Source: Mucilaginibacter lacusdianchii (GTDB lineage: Bacteria; Bacteroidota; Bacteroidia; Sphingobacteriales; Sphingobacteriaceae). From it: a DNA stretch of 64,000 bases. The stretch is taken from the NCBI RefSeq assembly GCF_009770985.1, contig NZ_WSRW01000001.1:62001-126000 (forward strand), written 5' to 3'. Position 1 is the first letter of the stretch. The number at the start of each line of letters is the position of its first letter. The position numbers and the translations under genes are program-made. This document shows, piece by piece, positions 8,935 through 17,785 of this stretch. The notes beneath the pieces were generated by a model. The model had not been told where the DNA came from and searched no databases. It saw nothing but the letters and a program-made list of their open reading frames with translations.

Positions 8935-9654
8935 ATGATAGCCACCATCACCGATAAAGAAGCGTTTGTACTGGAAATTCATCACCGCCTGAGCGACGTA
9001 TACGGCCGCGACATCAAATATTTTCACGACCTCGATCCACTGAGCGAACTGATGTCGGCCCTGTTGTCGCACCGCACTACCAACCACAACTCAGGTCAGG
9101 CTTTCCGTAATCTTAAAGAATTATTCGGCAGTTGGGAAGCCGTGCGTGATGCCCCTACCGATGAAGTACAAGCAGCTATTAAGCCCTGTACCTGGCCCGA
9201 GCAGAAAGCACCGCGCATACAACAAGTATTACGCCTCATCACCGAAAAGTGCGGTGGCTTATCATTAGAATTCTTAACCCAGATGGACGTGGCCGACGCC
9301 CGCCGCTGGCTGGAAGAACTACCCGGCGTAGGCCCCAAAAGCAGCGCGGCGGTAATATCTTTCAGCAACATGCGCGGTAAGGCCCTGCCGGTAGATTCGC
9401 ACCACTTTAGGGTAGCCACCCGTTTGGGTATCATCGACGCCAAAATAGGTGAAGCCAAAGCCCACCATGTGCTCGAAAACATGCTGCCGCCCGATTTTAC
9501 GGCACAAGAAATGTACGACCATCATCAGGTAATGATGCGCCACGGGCAAAAGGTGTGTTTCCATTACAAACCCGATTGCCGCCGTTGTGTGCTGCTTGAT
9601 GTATGCCCTACCGGTCAGGCGTTGGTTAACAAAGCTACCACGGATACGCCTTGA
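8935..9654 (+). CDS. endonuclease III-like DNA glycosylase/AP lyase
   Basis: A 239-residue HhH-GPD base-excision repair enzyme. The helix-hairpin-helix LPGVGPKSSAAV carries the lysine that attacks C1', and VDSHHFRV carries the catalytic aspartate. The C-terminus has a full 4Fe-4S loop with spacing C-x6-C-x2-C-x5-C (CFHYKPDCRRC then VLLDVC). ATG at 8935 (MIATIT) is chosen because the longer frame opens with TTG and 42 residues unlike the family. It is more divergent than canonical Nth, for example SHRTTN where Nth has SAQTTD. It sits 51 bases upstream of an SRAP gene on the same strand, and both products act at abasic sites. Confidence 0.9.
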   Translation: MIATITDKEAFVLEIHHRLSDVYGRDIKYFHDLDPLSELMSALLSHRTTNHNSGQAFRNLKELFGSWEAVRDAPTDEVQAAIKPCTWPEQKAPRIQQVLRLITEKCGGLSLEFLTQMDVADARRWLEELPGVGPKSSAAVISFSNMRGKALPVDSHHFRVATRLGIIDAKIGEAKAHHVLENMLPPDFTAQEMYDHHQVMMRHGQKVCFHYKPDCRRCVLLDVCPTGQALVNKATTDTP

Positions 9655-9705
9655 TGCCGGTTGCCAACAACTTTAGGGTTTACAGGTTATAATTAAAAAG
9701 AGCAT

Positions 9706-10377
9706 ATGTGTGCACGATTTTCACTTAGTAAGGATAGCGAGCAGGTAGCGAGGGAGTACACCGTCAAGGTGATTGACCCTTTTGCACCGTCGTACAACAC
9801 GGCGCCCACCATGAATGCGGCCGTTATCACTGCGCAACACCCTGATACCATACAGCAATATCATTTTGGACTGGTACCCTTTTGGGCACAGGACACCAAG
9901 ATAGGCTTAAAAATGTTTAACGCCCGCGCTGAAACCGTTTTGGAACTCACCAGCTTTAAACCCCTGATGGAAAAGAACCGCCGCTGCCTGGTACTGGCCG
10001 ATGGCTTTTACGAGTGGGAAAAAGCCGGCAAGGAAAAATTTCCCTACCGTTTTAGTTTGCCCGACAGAGGCGTATTTGCCTTTGCCGGATTATATAGTTA
10101 CTGGAAAGATAAAAAAACGGAAGAGGGCTATCTCAGCTTTACCATCATCACTACCACACCCAACAAAACGGTGGGCAAGCTACATGACCGTATGCCTGTT
10201 ATCCTGAGCAAGGAAGAGGAAAGCCTATGGCTAAGCAACGATGTGCCCATGAAAGATCTAACCCAGTTGCTGGATGCTTACCCAGATGATGAAATGGACC
10301 GGTATCGCGTAAGCAAAGAAGTAAACGTAGCCCGTAACAATTACGCCGAACTGTTGCTGCCGCTCAATAGTCAGTAA
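9706..10377 (+). CDS. SRAP domain protein (YedK/HMCES family)
   Basis: A 223-residue SOS-response-associated peptidase-family protein that forms a covalent thiazolidine crosslink with abasic sites in single-stranded DNA and shields them. All key residues are present: Cys2 exposed after Met removal (MCARFS), N72 in FNARAE, E103 in GFYEWEK and H160 in KLHDRMPVIL. Its length equals that of E. coli YedK. The AP-lyase gene directly upstream on the same strand suggests a small abasic-site repair operon. No LexA-type operator was recognised upstream. Confidence 0.93.
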   Translation: MCARFSLSKDSEQVAREYTVKVIDPFAPSYNTAPTMNAAVITAQHPDTIQQYHFGLVPFWAQDTKIGLKMFNARAETVLELTSFKPLMEKNRRCLVLADGFYEWEKAGKEKFPYRFSLPDRGVFAFAGLYSYWKDKKTEEGYLSFTIITTTPNKTVGKLHDRMPVILSKEEESLWLSNDVPMKDLTQLLDAYPDDEMDRYRVSKEVNVARNNYAELLLPLNSQ

Positions 10378-10947
10378 TTAATTGCTAATGGTATAAGTAT
10401 ACGGCAAGCCATTAAACTGGCCGGACAAAATATTAGCTACATCAACTGAAATGATGTTGCCCTGGCTATCATAAGTTTTGTTGGTAGATATAAAACTGAA
10501 GGTACCTGTAAGCGTTTTGGCAGTAGCATCAGCAGAAGTCACAACTACACTTCCACTACCCGACTGCACGGTGCCGTGCTGCACAAATACATAACTGCCA
10601 TCAGCTGCTTTTTGCTGTGTGTAGTAGGTCATCACTACACTGCCGGAGCCATCAACCCTGTAAGTATCGGCACTAAATGTATTATCATTAGATGCGTTGC
10701 CCATTGTTACAACAACAGTCGCCCTTTTTTGCGCCATGGTGCCGGTGATAGTAAGCACTTTGATTTTAGCTGTTGTGTTATAAACAACAGAAGCACTTAA
10801 GGTATCGGGCGTCCATTCTGGACCGTTGATATAGGCTTGTAAAGTTGGCGTAGTGGTCGTCGAGTCGTCGTCATCTTTCTTTTTACAACTTTGCATTAAA
10901 ACGGCGCCAGTAAAAAACAAAATCAGTAATGTTATTTTTCGCTTCAT
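10378..10947 (-). CDS. DUF6252-like lipoprotein
   Basis: 189 residues from ATG 10947. A lipoprotein signal (ITLLILFFTGAVLMQSC) is followed by KKKDDDD and a Thr-rich linker, typical of Bacteroidota surface lipoproteins, and then a beta-rich domain starting at LQAYINGPEWTPDTLSA. The opening -NGxxWTPDTLSA- pattern resembles DUF6252 domains. Ten extra residues are possible from an upstream ATG at 10977, but they would precede the signal peptide. Its stop abuts the convergent SRAP gene stop. Function unknown. Confidence 0.7.
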   Translation of the reverse strand: MKRKITLLILFFTGAVLMQSCKKKDDDDSTTTTPTLQAYINGPEWTPDTLSASVVYNTTAKIKVLTITGTMAQKRATVVVTMGNASNDNTFSADTYRVDGSGSVVMTYYTQQKAADGSYVFVQHGTVQSGSGSVVVTSADATAKTLTGTFSFISTNKTYDSQGNIISVDVANILSGQFNGLPYTYTISN

Positions 10948-11044
10948 AATGGTTTTAAAGGCGTAAATAAACAACACTGATAGCTTTAAAATTTTAGTTT
11001 CACACTTTTTAACAATTGAGTAGGCATATCACGGCTCGCGTTGC

Positions 11045-11052
11045 TACTTTCG
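11045..11052 (+). promoter_or_regulatory. -7 box (TACTTTCG), one base before the start codon
   Basis: Near-match to the Bacteroidota TAnnTTTG -7 element. It ends only one base before the first ATG of the methyltransferase, so transcription would begin at about the second ATG (11057). Confidence 0.45.
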
Positions 11053-11053
11053 C

Positions 11054-11672
11054 ATGATGAATAACCAGCTTCAGCATATTTTCGGCAATATTGATATTTA
11101 TTTGTTTGATCAGCTACTGAAAGGCACTTATGCCAATAGCCGAAAAATACTGGATGCAGGTTGCGGAGGTGGCCGCAATTTAGTCTATTTTCTGCAAAAT
11201 GGATATGAAGTGTACGGGGTTGATCCTAATCCGCAGGCAATTGAGGCTGTAAAGGAACTATCGGCACAGCTGGCTACTACCAATCCGCCTCGAAAACTTT
11301 ATGATAAGCACAACCGAAGATATGCCTTTTAACGACAGCAGCTTCGATTTGATTATCAGCAGTGCCGTACTACATTTTGCCCAAAGCAAACAACACTTTG
11401 AAGCTATGCTGTATGCTACGTGGCGTGCACTAAAGCCAGGCGGCTATTTGTTTGCGCGCCTGGCCTCAGATATAGGTATCGAAAATTTGTTACAACCTTT
11501 AGGTAACGGCCGTTATCTACTTCCCGACGGTTCTGAACGCTACCTGGTAAACGAGGCGCAATTGTTATACTACACCAAACAACTCAACGGCTACCTGCAC
11601 GAGCCCATTAAAACCACCAACGTACAAAACCTGCGCTGCATGACTACGTGGTGCCTGCAAAAGTTGCAATAA
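11054..11672 (+). pseudogene. class I SAM methyltransferase, reading frame broken
   Basis: Two overlapping frames together spell one methyltransferase. The first (11054-11332) has the SAM-binding motif ILDAGCGGGRNLVYFL and VYGVDPNP. The second, read from about 11292, has MISTTEDMPFNDSSFDLIIS, VLHFAQ, LKPGGYLFARLAS and a C-terminal NVQNLRCMTTW. The expected join NPP-ENFMIS needs the C at 11291 to be skipped, i.e. one surplus base (or a +1 shift) at CCTC. Without it the protein stops after 92 residues and lacks the catalytic half. A real mutation, a sequencing or assembly error, or rare programmed shifting are all possible. Substrate unknown. Confidence 0.8.
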
Positions 11673-11999
11673 CTACAGCAGATCGGGATCAGTGCCGCCG
11701 GTATTAGGTGCGGTAATTTTACTCAGATTAAAACTGATTTCGGAATCCTGCTGGTTGCCTTTAATCAGTCCCTTTTCATATAGGCCGGTTAGTACCTGCT
11801 CTGCCTGGCGGTGCAATTCTTGCGGTGGGGTTTCAGTATCATACTCGGTCAGTTTAGCGGCTACATCGGCTGCATTGCCTTCGCCTATTTGCGATAAAGC
11901 ATACAATACTTTATCCTGCTCGCTTGCATCTGGCTGGTATGATTCCGGTGGTGCTACCGGTTTAAATTGTTCGTTAAAATCCTGGTCGGCTCTGTTCAT
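11673..11999 (-). CDS. hypothetical protein, possible winged-helix fold
   Basis: 108 residues, soluble and acidic. An N-terminal Pro/Glu-rich stretch is followed by QDKVLYALSQIGEGNAADVAAKL and VLTGLYEKGLIKG. The last phrase has the look of a winged-helix wing (helix, then xGLIxG), but no DNA-binding role can be claimed. It is convergent with the methyltransferase, with no gap at the stops. ATG start. I do not recognise a family. Confidence 0.6.
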   Translation of the reverse strand: MNRADQDFNEQFKPVAPPESYQPDASEQDKVLYALSQIGEGNAADVAAKLTEYDTETPPQELHRQAEQVLTGLYEKGLIKGNQQDSEISFNLSKITAPNTGGTDPDLL

Positions 12000-12114
12000 A
12001 GTAATAGATTAACAGCCAGTATTAGATATTTGTTTAGTGTTTACTTTGTGCTATCATCCATGATAACTTAAAACCTTTTAACCCCTATTGGGTTTCAAAG
12101 TAAACTTTTGAGCT

Positions 12115-12774
12115 ATGAAGATTTCCAAATATTTGCACTCGTGTTTATTGTTTGAGCAGGAAAATTACCAATTACTCATCGACCCTGGCATGTTCTCATT
12201 TACCGAAGATTTGGTTCATGAACAGCAGTTTGCCAACGTGGATGCCATCATCGTAACGCATAAACATCCCGATCATTTGGACATCAACGTACTAAAACAA
12301 ATTACTGCACTAAGTAACGCCACTATTTACACCAACGCCGATGTTGGCGAATTGCTGGAAGCCGAGAATTTAAGTTACGAATTGCTGCAAAATGGCACCA
12401 ACCGCATTGGCCCGTTTGAGCTGGAAACATTTGAGGTAGTACACGAGCCTTTATTGGACAGTCCCATACCGCAAATGACCGCCTTTATAATTAATGGCAA
12501 GGTTTTACATCCTGTTGATTCTTTTGAAGACAAGTTATTACAACACAAAGGTATTGAACTGGTACTATTACCGGTAATGGCACCGTTTACTACTGAAATA
12601 CAAATTGCCAACTTTGCCGACGCCCTGCAACCCAAACGAATTTTACCGGTACACGATGGTTTTGCCAAACCATTTTTTGTGAAACAACGCTATCAAAACT
12701 ATCAGCAGCACTTTAATAACAAAGGCATTCAATTCCATATTGTAGATGATATTGGCGAAAGCATTGAAGTGTAA
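12115..12774 (+). CDS. metallo-beta-lactamase-fold hydrolase
   Basis: 219 residues of the MBL superfamily (UlaG/UPF0173-like). LLIDPGMFS is the first strand, THKHPDHLD is the HxHxDH zinc motif, VLHPVDSF gives the distal Asp and PVHDGFAKP the last His. The substrate is unknown; relatives hydrolyse phosphoesters or lactone-like bonds. It sits 77 bases upstream of a second MBL gene of a different subfamily. Confidence 0.85.
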   Translation: MKISKYLHSCLLFEQENYQLLIDPGMFSFTEDLVHEQQFANVDAIIVTHKHPDHLDINVLKQITALSNATIYTNADVGELLEAENLSYELLQNGTNRIGPFELETFEVVHEPLLDSPIPQMTAFIINGKVLHPVDSFEDKLLQHKGIELVLLPVMAPFTTEIQIANFADALQPKRILPVHDGFAKPFFVKQRYQNYQQHFNNKGIQFHIVDDIGESIEV

Positions 12775-12851
12775 CGTTCATCTTTAAAAAGTAAATAAAT
12801 TTAATTAAGGGGTAATAAAGTGACCAAAAACAGGTTACTTTGTATACTGCA

Positions 12852-13685
12852 ATGGCACTTTTTATTACCTCACTCAATTCGGGCAGCAACGGCAACTGTT
12901 ATTACGTAGGCAACCACCGCGAAGCGGTATTGATTGACGTAGGCATATCCTGCCGTGAGGTAGAAAAACGGATGCTGCGCTTGGGCCTAAACATCCGCAA
13001 GGTTAAAGCCATTTTTGTATCGCACGAACATTCCGATCATATCCGTGGCATAGCTGTATTGTCTAAAAAATACCAATTACCGGTTTACATCACCACAAAT
13101 ACCCTTAAAAACTGCAGCTTACTGCTGGAATATCATCTAGTACAGTCTTTAAAAGGTTATGAAGAAATAACGATTGGTGATATACTGGTGACAGCCTTTC
13201 CTAAATTTCATGACGCTGCTGAGCCTCATAGCTTTTTAGTATCCTGCAAGGATGTAAAAGTTGGTATTTTTACCGATATAGGCGCACCATGCGAGCACCT
13301 TATACGCCACTTTAAACAATGCCACGCGGCATTTTTAGAAGCCAATTATGATGAGCAGATGCTGGCAACCGGGCACTACCCCTACCACTTGAAAAGGCGC
13401 ATCAGCGGCGGCCATGGACATTTAAGCAACCGGCAGGCGCTTGAGTTGTTTAAAACGCACAAGCCATTATTTATGAGCCATTTGCTGTTATCTCACTTAT
13501 CGAAAGACAACAATTGCCCTAACCTGGCAAGCGAGCTGTTTAATGCTCACGCTGGCGGCACACAAATTATCGTTGCATCCAGATATGAAGAAACGCCGGT
13601 GTATCACATCCAAAATTCAGGAGGCCAAAACCAACTTGCCGGTTTAGGCAATATGCAGCCTGATGTACAGTTTTCCTTATTTTAA
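12852..13685 (+). CDS. MBL-fold hydrolase, YycJ/WalJ-like
   Basis: 277 residues. LFITSLNSGSNGNCYYV at the N-terminus and SHEHSDHIRG (zinc ligands) are typical of the YycJ/WalJ subfamily of metallo-beta-lactamase-fold nucleases/phosphodiesterases. GIFTDIGAP supplies the bridging Asp, and LEANYDEQML with GHLSNRQALEL continue the family pattern. An in-frame TTG lies four codons upstream, but ATG 12852 gives the conserved N-terminus MALFITSLNSGSNGN. In Firmicutes WalJ is linked to cell-wall/replication coordination; that role is not shown here. Confidence 0.88.
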   Translation: MALFITSLNSGSNGNCYYVGNHREAVLIDVGISCREVEKRMLRLGLNIRKVKAIFVSHEHSDHIRGIAVLSKKYQLPVYITTNTLKNCSLLLEYHLVQSLKGYEEITIGDILVTAFPKFHDAAEPHSFLVSCKDVKVGIFTDIGAPCEHLIRHFKQCHAAFLEANYDEQMLATGHYPYHLKRRISGGHGHLSNRQALELFKTHKPLFMSHLLLSHLSKDNNCPNLASELFNAHAGGTQIIVASRYEETPVYHIQNSGGQNQLAGLGNMQPDVQFSLF

Positions 13686-13845
13686 TATACCAGCATCCGT
13701 TATTCATCAAAAACAATTCAATATCCATAGCTGTACTGAGTTGTTATTGCGTATGCAAAAGCAGTTATTTAAGATTATCTTCGTAGCTGTACTCAGCTAT
13801 ATAAGCGTCAACCTTAAATAACTAATTTACTGCCGGAAATCCTTA

Positions 13846-16437
13846 ATGGAAAAATATTTAGATACGGATGCAGGGGTGCTTCGTGCCCTTATAGAAGAAT
13901 CGCCCACTCCTATGGGTTTGTATACAGGCCTCGAAATGCGAATATATATGGCTAATAAAGCCATGTATAAAAATACTTGGGGTAAAAGCGAATTGGTAAT
14001 AGGCAAAACGGTTCGTGAAGCTTTGCCCGAATTGGAGGGGCAACCGTTTCATCAGCTGCTACATGATGTATATACAACCGGCGTTGCCTATGAGGCTACT
14101 GAAGACTTGGTGAAAATTGTGGTTGACGGTGTTTTGCAGGATTTTTACTACAACTTCACATACAAACCACTTAAAGGCACCGATGGACAGGTTTGGGGAA
14201 TATTAAATACGGCTACTGATGTTACCGCTTTGGTACTTGCACGTCGCAGAGCCGATGAAGCCGAAGAGCATTTGGAATATGCTTTACAGGCGGCCAACGT
14301 GGGCACCTGGAACTTAGACATCACTAACAACAAGGTAACTTGGGATAACCGAACCAAGCAGCTTTACGGATTTTCTAAAGACGACAAAGTTGCTTATGAC
14401 CAGGTCTTAAAATACATACATCCCGAAGATCGCCCTGCTGTTGAAACGGCTGTTGGCCACGCAATCGATTTTAAATCGGGTGGCACTTATGATATTAAGT
14501 TTAGAACCATAGGTGCTGACGACCAAAAACTGCGATGGCTGCATTGTTTGGGCAAAGCATATTTTGATGAAAATAACCAACCTTACCGTTTTTCGGGTAT
14601 AGCACAAGATATTAGCGATATTGTGCAGGCCGATGCCAAAATCAACTCGGCCGAGCAATTGGCACAATTGGCGGTTGAAACCATCGGTGCTGGCAGCTTT
14701 ATCATCGATTTAACCAACGATGATATGACTTATACCCCACTATTTGCTAAAGTATTTACTGGTTTAGAAAGAACGGATTTCATAAGGGCTGACTTCGTCA
14801 ATCAAATACATCCGGACGACCGCCTGAAACGGCAACATGCGTATAACATTGCGGCTAAAACGGGAAATTTGCTTTACGAGGCCAGATTTATTTGGCATGA
14901 TGGCTCAATACATTGGGCACGTACTAAAGGTAAATACCTGTTTGATGAACTTAATAAGCCTATTAAATTTATAGGTTTAGCTTATGATATTACAGCCGAA
15001 GAGGAAGCCCGCGAAGAGCAACGCAAACTGCTTTGGCTAATTGACAATAGTAACGACTTTATCAGCTTATCTGACTGGAACGGGAAGCTCACTTACCTGA
15101 ACAAAACCGGACGGCAGATGATGGGCTTTGATAGCATGGAAGAGGCTTTACGGCAAAATACAGAATATGTATTGCCCGAAGAGGCCGACCGTATTAAAAA
15201 CGAAGTTAATCCGGCGTTATTAAAAGATGGTCGCTGGAAAGGGCACATCATTTATCAGAATTTTAAAACTGGCGAGCGCATCCCAGCCTACGCAACTACC
15301 CTGCTGTTTAAAGACACCACTACCGGTCAGCCTTTGGGAAGGGCTACCGTTGTGCGTGATTTGCGGCCAGAATTGGCTGCACAGAAGGCACTACGTGACA
15401 GTGAGGCTTTGTTTAGAGGCATTACTACAGCATCACCGGCGGCATTGTGGATGTCTGACGATAAGGGCAGCATTACTTACGTTAACCAGATATGGATAAA
15501 CTGGACAGGCCGCAATTTAGAAGAACATTTAGGTGAAGGTTGGCTGGACTCGGTACACCCGAAAGATTTACAGCAAGTGGCCGAAAAGTTTTTAAGCGAT
15601 TTTACTGATCGTAAATTTCATGAAAGCTTTTTCAGGATTAAGCATAGCGATGGCAGCACACGCTGGGTGGTTTGCACCGGCAACCCGCAATACCAAGATG
15701 ATGGCACGTTTGCCGGCTACATTGGCGCTTGCGTGGATATGACCGAGCAAAAACAAATGCAGCAGCAAAAAGACGAGTTTATAGGCGTTGCCAGCCATGA
15801 ACTTAAAACACCTGTAACCAGTATCAAGGCTTATACCCAGGTACTGGAAGCTATGTTTACCCGGGATGGCGACTCAAAAAAGGCTGCTATGCTAGGTAAA
15901 ATGAACAGCCAGCTTGACCGCTTAACCAGCCTGATTGGTGATTTATTGGATGTAACTAAAATTCAATCAGGCCGCCTACAGTTTAATGATGATGATTTTG
16001 ATTTCAACCAACTAGTTGTAGAACTGATTGAAGATTTACAACGTACCACCACACGGCATGAAATTGTGCTACAACTAGGTCATACCGGATTAGTATTTGC
16101 CGACAAAGACCGTATCGGACAAGTTATCACTAACCTGGTAACCAATGCCATCAAGTATTCACCCAATGCCAATAAAATTATTGTAAGCACGAGCTTGGTG
16201 AACAACGAGATAAACCTTTGCGTACAAGATTTTGGTATAGGCATTAGTGCGGACAAGCAAGATCGCGTGTTTGAACAGTTTTATCGCGTAAGTGGCGACC
16301 AGCAACATACCTTTCCGGGTTTGGGATTGGGCCTTTACATATCTTCAGAAATTATTAAACGCGAAGGGGGCCGTATATGGGTAAGCAGTGCAGAGGGCCA
16401 GGGATCAACTTTCTGCTTTGCCTTACCCTTAAAATAA
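13846..16437 (+). CDS. multi-PAS sensor histidine kinase
   Basis: 863 residues with no transmembrane segment or signal peptide, so a cytoplasmic sensor. Five PAS/PAC units can be followed (about 10-125, 140-260, 265-385, 395-510, 520-640). The PAS3 and PAS5 units keep the conserved IHPDD-like/VHPKD and WxxxxG strands. HisKA follows with the phospho-acceptor H651 in FIGVASHELKTPVTS. HATPase_c has the N box (TNLVTNAIKYSP), DFGIGIS (G1) and GLGLGLYIS (G2). A response regulator gene starts 104 bases downstream on the same strand and is the likely partner. The signal sensed is unknown; redox, light or a small ligand are the usual options for PAS. Confidence 0.95.
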   Translation: MEKYLDTDAGVLRALIEESPTPMGLYTGLEMRIYMANKAMYKNTWGKSELVIGKTVREALPELEGQPFHQLLHDVYTTGVAYEATEDLVKIVVDGVLQDFYYNFTYKPLKGTDGQVWGILNTATDVTALVLARRRADEAEEHLEYALQAANVGTWNLDITNNKVTWDNRTKQLYGFSKDDKVAYDQVLKYIHPEDRPAVETAVGHAIDFKSGGTYDIKFRTIGADDQKLRWLHCLGKAYFDENNQPYRFSGIAQDISDIVQADAKINSAEQLAQLAVETIGAGSFIIDLTNDDMTYTPLFAKVFTGLERTDFIRADFVNQIHPDDRLKRQHAYNIAAKTGNLLYEARFIWHDGSIHWARTKGKYLFDELNKPIKFIGLAYDITAEEEAREEQRKLLWLIDNSNDFISLSDWNGKLTYLNKTGRQMMGFDSMEEALRQNTEYVLPEEADRIKNEVNPALLKDGRWKGHIIYQNFKTGERIPAYATTLLFKDTTTGQPLGRATVVRDLRPELAAQKALRDSEALFRGITTASPAALWMSDDKGSITYVNQIWINWTGRNLEEHLGEGWLDSVHPKDLQQVAEKFLSDFTDRKFHESFFRIKHSDGSTRWVVCTGNPQYQDDGTFAGYIGACVDMTEQKQMQQQKDEFIGVASHELKTPVTSIKAYTQVLEAMFTRDGDSKKAAMLGKMNSQLDRLTSLIGDLLDVTKIQSGRLQFNDDDFDFNQLVVELIEDLQRTTTRHEIVLQLGHTGLVFADKDRIGQVITNLVTNAIKYSPNANKIIVSTSLVNNEINLCVQDFGIGISADKQDRVFEQFYRVSGDQQHTFPGLGLGLYISSEIIKREGGRIWVSSAEGQGSTFCFALPLK

Positions 16438-16541
16438 CTTTCCGATACTGCTTCTGCTCAGATAATTACCTAACTAAAAGTTTATTTTTTTTTGCATTTT
16501 ATTTTTACAATTATTTAAGTTTGCAGTTACCTATTTATAAC

Positions 16542-16943
16542 ATGCCAAAGCGAATATTAATAGCAGACGACGATCCGGGAATTGTAGATGCAGTAGAGAT
16601 GATTTTGGATTTCCACGGTTATGACGTATCATCTACTTACAATGGTACAGATGTGCTATCCCTAAATGGCAATCACCCCGATGTGTTATTATTGGATATT
16701 TGGATGTCGGGTTGCGACGGCCGCGACATTTGCCGCGAACTTAAAGCCAAAGATGAAACCCGCTTTATACCGGTACTCATGATATCGGCCAGCAAGGATA
16801 TTAAACAATCGGCCATGGATTCGGGTGCAGATGATTTTATTGCCAAGCCTTTTGATATGGATGAGCTGATTTCAAAAATTGAAATGCTATCTTCAAAAGC
16901 CAGCTTTACTGGTGCTGGTTATCCGGCAGCTGCATCAGCCTAA
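16542..16943 (+). CDS. single-domain response regulator
   Basis: 133 residues, essentially one receiver domain. The acidic pocket is D9/D10, the phospho-acceptor is D52 (LLLDIWMSG), the switch residue lies in MISAS and the conserved lysine in AKPFD. ATG 16542 gives the canonical MPKRILIADDDPG start; a longer frame would run back into the kinase gene. There is no output domain, so it probably works by phosphotransfer or protein contact. Its position directly after the kinase makes it the likely cognate regulator. Confidence 0.93.
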   Translation: MPKRILIADDDPGIVDAVEMILDFHGYDVSSTYNGTDVLSLNGNHPDVLLLDIWMSGCDGRDICRELKAKDETRFIPVLMISASKDIKQSAMDSGADDFIAKPFDMDELISKIEMLSSKASFTGAGYPAAASA

Positions 16944-17352
16944 TATTTAATATTTAAGTGCCATACTCAGAGTATTTAGCACTTACTACATTTATATTGT
17001 ATCCGGTTCTGAAACAGTAGCCTAAAGATACTTAGTGCAATTATATCTCTGTGTAACTCATATATTTTTTACCTTAAATACTCACTTGTACTCAAAGTTG
17101 CCTAACTGAGAAATTGTTCACATTTAGATAATTTCTATTCAATCCTTAATATATTTTTTGTGTAAACCGCCTATATTATGTGGGTAAGTTTTCCTAATTA
17201 TATATTTATTTTAGTTTTTATTTTATTATGTTTGTTTAGTAATAATTAATTTACCAACTCGTTTTAAGCCCAACACGTTCGTTTACTCGCATTTAATATG
17301 CTTCAACTTCATCTATCAGAGTTGTGATAATTTTTACTATTAATTAAATGTA
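16944..17352. other. AT-rich gap between the two response regulators
   Basis: 409 very A/T-rich bases with no supported gene. A hairpin right after the first regulator (16956-16984) may end the kinase transcript. The rest presumably carries the promoter of the second regulator; no clear box is visible. Confidence 0.55.
16956..16984 (+). terminator. imperfect hairpin after response regulator
   Basis: AAGTGC...GCACTT enclosing ATACT...AGTAT with a 3-nt loop, 12 bases past the stop. No U-tract follows, so the terminator call is tentative. Confidence 0.4.
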
Positions 17353-17718
17353 ATGCTAAAACGAATTTTGGTACTGGATGATAACATGGACATTTTAGAG
17401 ATTGTTCATGAAATTTTGAGCTATGAAAAGTTTGAAGTAAAAAGTACTTCTGATAGTAAAAATATTGTTGCTATTGCCGAAGCTTACAAGCCCGATTTAA
17501 TCATTCTGGATTATAAGCTGATGGATATCACCGGTGGTGAAATTTGCCGTACCTTTAAATCACATTCCATTATGCACTCCGTTCCGGTAATTATCTTTTC
17601 GGCCTACTTGCAGCAGGATGTAGACCTGTATAGCTTTGGTTGTGATGCCATTATTGCCAAACCGTTTGATTTAAACGATTTTATTGATACCATCAACCAG
17701 TGTTTATTAGCTAATTAA
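17353..17718 (+). CDS. single-domain response regulator
   Basis: 121 residues, receiver domain only: D9/D10 (VLDDNMD), phospho-acceptor D53 (IILDYKLMD), FSAYLQQDV as the switch strand and the lysine in AKPFDLNDF. It resembles the regulator upstream (both start MxKRIL and keep AKPFD), so the two may be old duplicates. A 409-base gap suggests separate transcription. No output domain. Confidence 0.92.
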   Translation: MLKRILVLDDNMDILEIVHEILSYEKFEVKSTSDSKNIVAIAEAYKPDLIILDYKLMDITGGEICRTFKSHSIMHSVPVIIFSAYLQQDVDLYSFGCDAIIAKPFDLNDFIDTINQCLLAN

Positions 17719-17785
17719 TTAGCCGCCCCAACTTCGTTACGTTTTTAAGCGAAACTTCTTTCATTATATTTAGTTACCGGCCATA

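Noticed and set aside
16377..16541. Upstream extension of the first response regulator
   Set aside because: Would overlap the kinase gene and add a sequence unlike receiver domains; the canonical start is ATG 16542.
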